Part shown: positions 15,327 to 21,898 of the stretch, in pieces
Numbering within the stretch: position 1 is the stretch's first letter
Layout: each line of letters begins with the position of its first letter
Assembly: GCA_036802685.1 (NCBI GenBank)
Contig: DAIRVS010000063.1
Location: 1 to 23,146 of the forward strand
Reading direction: 5' to 3'
DNA: 23,146 nucleotides
Source: HGW-17 sp938004375
Lineage (GTDB): Bacteria; Myxococcota_A; Polyangia; HGW-17
Made by a program: the position numbers and the translations under genes
The notes under the pieces: model-generated
What the model was told of the DNA's origin: nothing
Databases searched by the model: none
The model's input: the letters and a program-made list of their open reading frames with translations, nothing else

Positions 15327-17144
15327 ATGTGCGGAATCGTAGCTGCCGCTGGAACCGAAAACGTCATCCCCATGCTCCTGCAGGGCCTGCAAAAGCTTGA
15401 ATACCGAGGCTACGACTCCTCCGGGATCGCGTTCTTCGACAACAAAAAGATCCATATCATCAAAGAGGTCGGGAAACTGTCGCGTCTCGCCGAGCTCCTC
15501 CAGACCCATCCGGCCGCCAGCCCCACGGGCATCGGCCACACGCGCTGGGCCACCCACGGCAAGCCGTCCACGATCAACTCCCATCCCCATTACTACGAGG
15601 GGGTCGCCGTCATCCACAACGGCATCATCGAAAACTACGCCGAGCTCAAGGCTAAAATCATTGCACAAGGGCACATATTTTCAAGCCAGACCGACACCGA
15701 GGTGATCAGCCACCTCATAGCGAACGCCCTCAAGGCGGGCCATGCCCCCCTCGAGGCCATCTCCCGCGCCCTGGAGGCGTGCAAGGGCACCTGGGCGCTG
15801 GCCATCCTCATCCAGGGTTACGAGCAGCAGGTCTGGCTCGCCCGCAAGGGCAGTCCGCTCTTCATCGGCGCGGGCGCCGGCTTTCACCTCGTGGCCTCCG
15901 ACATTCCCGCGATCCTGCCCTTCACCCAGCGGATCCTGCCGCTACAGGATCATGAGCTCGCCGAGCTCAGTGCTTCGGAGCTTCGCATCTTCACGAGCGA
16001 CCTGCACCCGGTCACCCGCGCCTTCAAGACCGTCGCCTACAACCCTTTGATGGCTGAAAAGGAAGGCTACAAACACTACATGCTCAAGGAGATCTTCGAG
16101 CAGCCGCGGGCGGTCTACAACACCATCACGGCGTATCTCCACCACGAAGACTACACCGTCGATGTGCCCGGAATTCCTGGTGACTTCCCGATGCCGGACA
16201 AGATCTTCATCGTCGCCTGCGGCACCTCCTATTACGCCGGCCTGGTGGGCAAGTTCTATCTCGAACAGGCCACCCGCATTCCGGTCGAGGTTGAAATCGC
16301 CTCCGAGTTCCGGTACCGCGATCCCCTGGTGCTCCCCAGCCATCTGGTCATCGCCATTTCGCAGTCCGGTGAGACCGCCGACACCCTGGCCGCCATCGGC
16401 ATCGCCCGGCAGAAGGGCGCACGCATCCTGGCCATCACCAACTCGCCTCATTCCCAGATTCACCAGATCGCCGACGCCCGACTCGAGACCATCGCCGGCC
16501 CCGAGATCGGCGTGGCCTCCACCAAGGCTTTCACCACCCAGCTCGTGGGACTGCTCGTCCTCAGCCTCTACCTCGCCCAACGCCTGGGTCGCACCGAGCT
16601 CGTCTCCTCCTGGATCGACGCCCTGTTCGATTGCCCCAGCCAGATGCACCACATCCTCAACCAGGCACCCCAGATCCAGGTCATGGCTCGGCGTTACGCC
16701 CATGCCACCCATTTCCTGTACCTGGGTCGTGGAAATCTCTACCCCATCGCCCTCGAAGGTGCCCTCAAACTCAAGGAGATCTCCTACATTCACGCCGAAG
16801 GCTACCCCGCCGGCGAGATGAAGCACGGTCCCATCGCCCTGATCGACGAGGACCTGCCCACCGTCGTGCTGGCTGTCCGTAACGCGCACTACGAAAAGAT
16901 CATGAGCAATCTCGAAGAGGTCCTCTCCCGCAACGCCAAGGTCCTGGCCGTGGCCTCGGCTTCGGACATGCACATCGGCACCCTGGTCAACGACCTCGCG
17001 CTCATCCCCGCCGAGGTGCCCGAGGTGATCCAACCCCTCCTGTGCATCCTGCCTCTGCAGTTGCTCGCCTATCATATCGCCGACTTCAAGGGCACCGACG
17101 TCGATCAACCACGCAACCTGGCCAAATCCGTCACCGTCGAGTGA
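15327..17144 (+). CDS. glmS: Glutamine--fructose-6-phosphate aminotransferase
   Basis: GlmS makes glucosamine-6-phosphate from fructose-6-phosphate and glutamine, the first step to UDP-GlcNAc for peptidoglycan and LPS. The 605-aa length is typical. The N-terminal Ntn glutaminase domain starts 'MCGIVAAAG', so Cys2 becomes the N-terminal nucleophile once Met is removed, which fixes the start at 15327 and rules out the TTG at 15300. Other glutaminase residues are Arg73 ('GHTRWATHG'), Asn98-Gly99 ('HNGIIENY') and Asp123 ('QTDTEVISH'). Two SIS isomerase domains follow, with 'SQSGETADTLAAI', 'GVASTKAFTTQL' and 'GALKLKEISYIHAEGYPAGEMKHGPIALI'. The protein ends with the conserved 'DVDQPRNLAKSVTVE'. 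GAGGAG precedes the ATG. Confidence 0.98.
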   Translation: MCGIVAAAGTENVIPMLLQGLQKLEYRGYDSSGIAFFDNKKIHIIKEVGKLSRLAELLQTHPAASPTGIGHTRWATHGKPSTINSHPHYYEGVAVIHNGIIENYAELKAKIIAQGHIFSSQTDTEVISHLIANALKAGHAPLEAISRALEACKGTWALAILIQGYEQQVWLARKGSPLFIGAGAGFHLVASDIPAILPFTQRILPLQDHELAELSASELRIFTSDLHPVTRAFKTVAYNPLMAEKEGYKHYMLKEIFEQPRAVYNTITAYLHHEDYTVDVPGIPGDFPMPDKIFIVACGTSYYAGLVGKFYLEQATRIPVEVEIASEFRYRDPLVLPSHLVIAISQSGETADTLAAIGIARQKGARILAITNSPHSQIHQIADARLETIAGPEIGVASTKAFTTQLVGLLVLSLYLAQRLGRTELVSSWIDALFDCPSQMHHILNQAPQIQVMARRYAHATHFLYLGRGNLYPIALEGALKLKEISYIHAEGYPAGEMKHGPIALIDEDLPTVVLAVRNAHYEKIMSNLEEVLSRNAKVLAVASASDMHIGTLVNDLALIPAEVPEVIQPLLCILPLQLLAYHIADFKGTDVDQPRNLAKSVTVE

Positions 17145-17180
17145 TCGGACGCGCGCCCCGAGGTAGGAACGCGTCAAGCC

Positions 17181-18740
17181 ATGACCCTGTCAGAAGTACT
17201 CTTCGCCGTTGCCAGGAGCCTGAAACCCTTTCGGGCCCGACTCATTCTCGCCCTGGGATTCATCCTTCTGCACACGGCCTTCGGTTTTTTCCTGATCTTC
17301 TCCACCGGACGGTTCGCCCTGTCCACGCTCCCGATCTTCATCGTCCTGCTCTTCTCGCTGCACCACCTGCTGTCCGTCTTCGATGACTGGATTCTCACCA
17401 GCGTCTCCACCCGGTGGGTCTCCCAGACCCGTAAAAAGAGTCTTCAGGCTTTTTTGTCCACCCGTGACAAGTCCACTCAGAACAGCGTCCTTGATTGGAG
17501 TGGGCTCCAACTCGAGATTCAATGGCTCGGAGAATCCATTTTTTCCCTGCTTCGCGGTACCCTGCGAAAAATCCTGCAAATTTTCGTTTTCTCCGTCGCG
17601 CTGATCTGGCTGTCTCCGAGTCTCTTTCTCTTTTGTGTCGCCCTATTTCTGGCTGTCTTCCTGCTGGGTTTTTTCCTCGGGCGTTGGATCAACCGGGAAC
17701 AGGAAGACGTCATCCTCGCCCAATCCGCGGTCGCCAATTTCGAGCTCGAGGCGGCCCGGGCGATGCCCCTCGTCAAAGCCTTCCGTCAGGCGGCGTTTTT
17801 TGCGCGCCTTCACGAACGCTTTTTGGATTCAACGACGACCCGATCCATCCGGCTCGCCAGGCTCCGCATGATCGCGCATCCCATTCAAATCGTACTCTTC
17901 CTGGGTACCTTGACCGCCGTCTATGCGGTGGGTTCGTCCCAGGTCGCCGGCGGATCCCTCACCCAGACCAGTTTCCACTCCTTCATCGCCGGTCTCTCCT
18001 TGCTGCACGCTCCTCTGAGCGCTCTCTCCGCCGACATTTCGTCTTTTCTGAGTTATCGCTCCATGACGTTTCTGCCCCTGATCCTCGAAGACCCTGCAGA
18101 AGAAACCGCACAGCCGCCGTCGCCTGAGCCCTCTCGGATTGATGCATCTCAACTGCGTTTTCACTATCCCGATGGTCCGGAGCTCTTCACACCCCTCGAT
18201 TTCTCCCTCACGAAGGGCTCCATCATCGGCTTCGAAGGGCCCAACGGTTGCGGGAAGACCACCGTCGCGCTCCTGATCGCCGGCGTACTCAAGCCCACCG
18301 GCGGAGCCCTGGAATTTTCTCCTCTGGATTCCGGGCGATCCGGCGTGTCCTTTGTCGACCAGAACGGGACTGTCTTCACCCTCAATCTACAAGAGAATCT
18401 CTTCCTGGAATCAACACCGGTCACCGAATTCCTTCAAACACCTTATCTTCGACAGATCCGATCCGATCGGATCAACAATCAACTCAGTCAGGAGGCCCTT
18501 TCCTCCGGACAAAGAAAGACCATCAGCCTGCTGCGCGCCTTCGAACACAATCATGGCGTTCTCCTGGTGGATGAGCCGGAAAACGCCCTGGACCAGGAAA
18601 CTCAGCAGCAACTCCGAGATACGCTGAAAAGATTCAAGAACACCGAAAAATTGATCGTTCTTTTTTCACACAGCGAATTCTTTCTTTCCATTTGTGATCA
18701 ACGAATCCGAATACAACCTCCCCAACCGGAGGTCTCCTAG
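17181..18740 (+). CDS. ABC transporter, fused permease/ATP-binding half-transporter
   Basis: The 519-aa product has a hydrophobic N-terminal half (about residues 15-300) with several membrane helices, resembling a type-I ABC exporter domain, and a C-terminal nucleotide-binding domain. Walker A is 'GPNGCGKTT' (353-361), the Q-loop region 'SFVDQNGTVF', the signature 'LSSGQ' (440-444, canonical LSGGQ), Walker B 'VLLVDEP' and the H-loop 'VLFSHS'. It is shorter than usual exporter halves (about 570-600 aa), mainly in the ATPase domain, where the span from Walker A to the signature is only about 90 residues. It probably works as a homodimer; substrate is unknown. It follows glmS by 36 bases and may share its transcript. 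Base composition becomes visibly less GC-rich along the gene. Confidence 0.87.
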   Translation: MTLSEVLFAVARSLKPFRARLILALGFILLHTAFGFFLIFSTGRFALSTLPIFIVLLFSLHHLLSVFDDWILTSVSTRWVSQTRKKSLQAFLSTRDKSTQNSVLDWSGLQLEIQWLGESIFSLLRGTLRKILQIFVFSVALIWLSPSLFLFCVALFLAVFLLGFFLGRWINREQEDVILAQSAVANFELEAARAMPLVKAFRQAAFFARLHERFLDSTTTRSIRLARLRMIAHPIQIVLFLGTLTAVYAVGSSQVAGGSLTQTSFHSFIAGLSLLHAPLSALSADISSFLSYRSMTFLPLILEDPAEETAQPPSPEPSRIDASQLRFHYPDGPELFTPLDFSLTKGSIIGFEGPNGCGKTTVALLIAGVLKPTGGALEFSPLDSGRSGVSFVDQNGTVFTLNLQENLFLESTPVTEFLQTPYLRQIRSDRINNQLSQEALSSGQRKTISLLRAFEHNHGVLLVDEPENALDQETQQQLRDTLKRFKNTEKLIVLFSHSEFFLSICDQRIRIQPPQPEVS

Positions 18741-18745
18741 GCTCA

Positions 18746-18761
18746 TGTTTCACGTGAAACA
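18746..18761. promoter_or_regulatory. parS: parS centromere site (ParB/Spo0J binding)
   Basis: TGTTTCACGTGAAACA is a perfect 16-bp palindrome, identical to the conserved bacterial chromosomal parS consensus (TGTTNCACGTGAAACA). Flanking A and T extend the palindrome to 18 bp (18745-18762). It lies in the 161-bp gap just after the ABC transporter stop. ParB loads here, spreads and recruits ParA/SMC for origin segregation; parS sites cluster near oriC in most bacteria. No parAB genes are in the window. Confidence 0.93.
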
Positions 18762-18813
18762 TCTTTCCCTTGAATTGGCAACTGGTTTGGTTCGTCCGAG
18801 AAATTCCAGGAAC

Positions 18814-18842
18814 TTTGCATTCCGAAGATTCCCGGATATGGT
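18814..18842 (+). promoter_or_regulatory. Possible promoter of the exported protein gene
   Basis: TTTGCA (18814-18819) and TATGGT (18837-18842) are 17 bp apart, 59 bases upstream of the ATG at 18902 and 52 bases downstream of parS. The match is moderate. Confidence 0.35.
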
Positions 18843-18901
18843 ATTTTCGTTTGAAGGTCCAAATAGCGTCGTCTCTATTCACTCATCTTGAGGTTAGACC
18901 C

Positions 18902-19471
18902 ATGTTCTTTCCCATCGTTCTTCTGACCAGTCTTCTACTACCCGGAGTCAATCCTCCTGCCACCGCTCCAGCGAAACCGCAGAACGTGTCGGTGCTGAAG
19001 TATGCGGGAGTGTCTCCTCCCAAGCCGGAATTACCCAAGGAAATTCCACCCCCTGGTGGTAAATGTGTGCTGCTCTGGCCAGGTTTTCAACTCAAACCTT
19101 CTCCGGGCGGCTCCCGATTCTTCTTCCTGTTCTCCACTTCCTTCCAATTGCAAAGCCAGGACCTTGCGGAAGATCAGGTTCGGATCCTCCGGTTGTCGGC
19201 TCCGGGATGCTCGGCCTGGCAAAAACACGCCTGGCGTGATTTGATCACGCGCTTTTTCCAGACTCCCATCGAGAAGGTGTCGTTTTTTCGGGATGACAAA
19301 GGCACCAAACTGATCGTGGATTTCCTGTACAAAACCGGTACCACCGTCGTCAAGCCGGAAATCACTCACCTGCCCTTCCTGAATTATTACCTGTTGATGG
19401 TCGATTTTCCGGCGGAGAAGAGCGCAACGACCAATCCGACGACTACCCCCCCTGCGACGCCAACCAAGTGA
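18902..19471 (+). CDS. Small exported protein, possible AMIN-like domain
   Basis: The 189-aa product starts with a short hydrophobic signal sequence (residues 1 to about 18), then a Pro-rich segment (20-50). A central domain of strands follows ('KCVLLWPGFQLKPSPGGSRFFFLFSTSFQLQ', 'ITRFFQTPIEKVSFFRDDKGTKLIVDFLYKTGTTVVKPEITHLPFLNYYLLMVDFP'), and the protein ends in a Thr/Pro-rich tail. The pattern 'FF.TPI.KV.......TKL.VDF' loosely recalls AMIN domains of envelope proteins, but this is a weak likeness and I do not assign a function. I start at the ATG at 18902 because it begins the signal sequence and has GAGG upstream; the frame is open further left, past parS, without a good start. It ends 4 bases from convergent recF. 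Confidence 0.75.
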   Translation: MFFPIVLLTSLLLPGVNPPATAPAKPQNVSVLKYAGVSPPKPELPKEIPPPGGKCVLLWPGFQLKPSPGGSRFFFLFSTSFQLQSQDLAEDQVRILRLSAPGCSAWQKHAWRDLITRFFQTPIEKVSFFRDDKGTKLIVDFLYKTGTTVVKPEITHLPFLNYYLLMVDFPAEKSATTNPTTTPPATPTK

Positions 19472-19475
19472 TCTT

Positions 19476-20495
19476 TCAGGTTGTTAACAGGATATCTCGA
19501 TCCGAAGCGCGATGAATCATTTTGCTGGTCACGATGACCTGAGACTCGGATTGATCCAGTACTTCCTGGATGTTTTGGAGGGTGTTGGAGTCGAGCTCTG
19601 ATTCGATGTCATCCAGGCATATCAGGCATTGAAGCCCAGCCTCTTGACGAAGCAACTCCATAAAAGAAAAGTGAAGGGCGAGATTGACGACCTTCTTTTC
19701 GCCGTTGCTGAAGGTGCTTCGAACGTCCTTGCCGTGTTCCAGGAAGTCCAACTCTTCTTTGTGACACCCGTATAGGATTCTCTCCTGGGCCAACTCTTTT
19801 TCCAGATAGTTGTCGGGAATCTGTCGCTTCCGGTATTTCATCTGACTGTTCTTGAGCTTGGGATTCAATCTCTCCAGATACTCTTGAAAGAGCGGATTCA
19901 ACCGGTCGATGAACCAACCGCGATCATCGGAAATCTCGTTGGAAATGACACGAAAGGCTTGGCTATCCAAATCCAATAGCGACCTTTTTCGTGTGGTTTT
20001 GGAGAGCAGAATCTGGAGTTTCTTCTGCCTGAGCGTGGAAAAATTCAGCAACTTTTGCAGATAGGGCTTTCGAAGAGCGCTCAGATAGCGATCCAGCAGG
20101 GCTCTTCGGATCTCCTGACTTTGAAAGAAAATCTGGGTTTCATCCGGCGAAAAGTACAGAATATTCTTCCCTCGGACAAACTCGAGGCTTTTGACTCTTT
20201 CCTGCTGCAGCATGAAAGATTTCTCCATATCGTTTATGGAAAAGGTCATGCCACTTCGTTGTGCGTTGATATCCGCCTGCAGATGAAAATAGGGTTCTCC
20301 TGTCTTCACGCAATCTCTCAGGGATTTGCGATTTCGAAAGCTTCTGGAGGTAAAGAGAATATAGATAGCCTCCAACAGATTGGTTTTTCCAGTCCCGTTC
20401 AGACCGAAAATATGTAGTTGTTTTCTCTGATCAATTTGTAGGGAAAAGTCTTTGAAATTCCTGAAGTTTTGTAGAAACAAATTCTCCAGGATCAT
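19476..20495 (-). CDS. recF: DNA replication and repair protein RecF
   Basis: RecF is an SMC-like ATPase that helps RecO and RecR load RecA at gaps. The 339-aa product has the N-terminal 'LFLQNFRNF' start, Walker A 'GLNGTGKTN' (31-39), the helical arm, the signature 'FSNGEKKVVNLALHF' (262-276) and Walker B 'CLICLDDIESELD' (290-302). The signature reads SNGEKK where SxGQQK is common, a modest deviation. It starts 7 bases after the dnaN stop, the classic dnaN-recF order, so the two are probably co-transcribed. GC content is near 48% over 20041-20100 by hand count, against about 78% over 13201-13260. Confidence 0.96.
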   Translation of the reverse strand: MILENLFLQNFRNFKDFSLQIDQRKQLHIFGLNGTGKTNLLEAIYILFTSRSFRNRKSLRDCVKTGEPYFHLQADINAQRSGMTFSINDMEKSFMLQQERVKSLEFVRGKNILYFSPDETQIFFQSQEIRRALLDRYLSALRKPYLQKLLNFSTLRQKKLQILLSKTTRKRSLLDLDSQAFRVISNEISDDRGWFIDRLNPLFQEYLERLNPKLKNSQMKYRKRQIPDNYLEKELAQERILYGCHKEELDFLEHGKDVRSTFSNGEKKVVNLALHFSFMELLRQEAGLQCLICLDDIESELDSNTLQNIQEVLDQSESQVIVTSKMIHRASDRDILLTT

Positions 20496-20502
20496 CCGGT
20501 TG

Positions 20503-21615
20503 TCAATCGAGCCGAATGGGCATGAGCACGGCGATGAAATTGCTGGTTTCGATGGGTTTGATCAGGGCCGGACTTTTCGGATTGTGTAAAAACATCGAAA
20601 ATTCCTTGCCTTGAATCTTGTTTACGATGGTATCAAAAAATTTGATATTGAAGGCAATCTGCATAGCTTCGCCGGTGAAATCAACTTCAATTTCTTCTGT
20701 GCCCTTACCCTTGAGGGTGTCGATACCGGTGAGTACGACGCTGTCTTTCTGTATTTTTAGAATCACACCAGCATCACTTCCTTCAAAAAGAAGGTTTATT
20801 CTCTTCAAGGCACCCAGAAAGTCTTCCTTGGGCATGACGAGACGATTGTCCTGATACTGGGGAATGACCTGCTCATAGGGGGGAAACTTGGAATCGATTA
20901 GTTTGATGTTCATGCGCGCACTGTCGGTGCGCAGTCCCAGTATCTTCAGTTCCTTGTCATAGTGCATTCCCACGTTGGCGGAGTCGTCGTTGATCATTTT
21001 CATGATGTCGTTGACTCCCTTTCGGGGAATGATGATGCCGTTGGGCACGCCGAATTTTCCCTCGTAGGGATATTCCGCGAGGGCGAGCTTGTGCCCGTCG
21101 GTGGCCACAGCCTTGGCGATGTTCTTCTCGGTCACCAGATAGATTCCGCCCAGATGCGGTTTGGTCTCGTCCGAAGCAACCGCAAACAGCGTGTGTTCGA
21201 GCAGTTCCCTCAGAATCTGCGCCTCAAAACTCACATAGGAATTGTCTTCATAAAAACTGAAGTTGGGGAAGTCCTCGTCGCGCAGCGCGTTGAGCTCGAA
21301 GCGACTCTTCTGGGCCGTGATCCAGATGGCATTGTCCTTTTTTTCGAGGGTGACTTCCTTGTGGGTGAGATTGGAAATCAACTGATAGAGCAATTTGCCG
21401 TTGACCGTGGCGGTCCCCGGTGCGAACACCTCGGCCTGGAACTCACTGGTGACCGAGGTGCTCATGTCAGTGGCCCGACACAGGATCTTACCGTCCTGTT
21501 GTGCGGTCAATTGGACGTTCGAAAGTATCGGCTGGATGCTTGCATTGCCTTCGGATATCTTCTGGGGAAGGAACAGGCCGTTGAGAAAAGTGGATTTGTT
21601 CAACGTGATTTTCAT
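20503..21615 (-). CDS. dnaN: DNA polymerase III beta subunit (sliding clamp)
   Basis: DnaN forms the ring-shaped dimer that tethers polymerase III to DNA. The 370-aa length and three-domain clamp pattern are typical. Markers are 'MKITLNKSTFLNGL' at the start, 'TVNGKLLYQLISNL', 'ELNALRDEDFPNF', 'ATDGHKLALAEY', 'SKFPPYEQVIP' and the C-terminal 'FIAVLMPIRLD' (usually VMPMRL). GAGAGG lies 5 bases upstream of the ATG. dnaA, the common upstream neighbour, is absent; instead a divergent gene lies 283 bp away. Confidence 0.97.
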   Translation of the reverse strand: MKITLNKSTFLNGLFLPQKISEGNASIQPILSNVQLTAQQDGKILCRATDMSTSVTSEFQAEVFAPGTATVNGKLLYQLISNLTHKEVTLEKKDNAIWITAQKSRFELNALRDEDFPNFSFYEDNSYVSFEAQILRELLEHTLFAVASDETKPHLGGIYLVTEKNIAKAVATDGHKLALAEYPYEGKFGVPNGIIIPRKGVNDIMKMINDDSANVGMHYDKELKILGLRTDSARMNIKLIDSKFPPYEQVIPQYQDNRLVMPKEDFLGALKRINLLFEGSDAGVILKIQKDSVVLTGIDTLKGKGTEEIEVDFTGEAMQIAFNIKFFDTIVNKIQGKEFSMFLHNPKSPALIKPIETSNFIAVLMPIRLD

Positions 21616-21898
21616 GACACCTCTCCAGGTTGGAGAAACTATCCCTTTTTGAGAGAGAAAGCAATCCGACTTTTGAGGGGATTAAACAGAAGAAATGAAG
21701 AATAGGCCTGCCGCCAATGTTGGGATTTTCCCATTTCTTTTGTTTGTATGAATGTTTTTATCGACAGGCCTCCGCGATGAACGGAGGGTTGTGGACAGGT
21801 CCATGTGATTGGATTGTCGGCAAGTCTCCCGGATGGTTTTTTGTCGACAGCTGTCGTCGACCGGTTTACAATTCTTCGATTTTTTTCCGAGGAGTGTC
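21616..21898. other. Divergent spacer upstream of dnaN; possible origin or DnaA-regulated region
   Basis: This 283-bp noncoding gap separates dnaN (-) from the zinc-ribbon protein gene (+). Its dnaN-proximal part (about 21640-21760) is AT-rich. The other half holds four same-strand 9-mers of the form TTRTSGRCA: TTATCGACA (21758-21766), TTGTGGACA (21789-21797), TTGTCGGCA (21814-21822) and TTGTCGACA (21841-21849), spaced 31, 25 and 27 bp start to start. The first differs from the DnaA box TTATCCACA at one base, the others at two or three. A 12-bp palindrome CGACAGCTGTCG (21845-21856) follows. Together with parS and dnaN-recF nearby this could be part of oriC, but it may only be a regulatory region. 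Confidence 0.4.
21844..21872 (+). promoter_or_regulatory. Predicted promoter of the zinc-ribbon/LPG-repeat protein gene
   Basis: TCGACA (21844-21849) and TACAAT (21867-21872) are 17 bp apart, each one base from sigma70 consensus. The -35 overlaps the last DnaA-box-like 9-mer, so a protein bound there would block it. Confidence 0.55.

Noticed and set aside
14183..15373. Minus-strand open frame opposite the serS end and FAH gene
   Set aside because: A shadow frame in GC-rich DNA; the + strand carries clear SerRS motif 3 and FAH metal residues.
15942..17177. Minus-strand open frame opposite glmS
   Set aside because: The + strand encodes unmistakable GlmS SIS domains; the antisense translation shows no family features.
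18694..18891. Short + open frame containing 'MFHVKH'
   Set aside because: The peptide is just the translation of the parS palindrome; the frame overlaps the ABC gene end and has no homology-like features.
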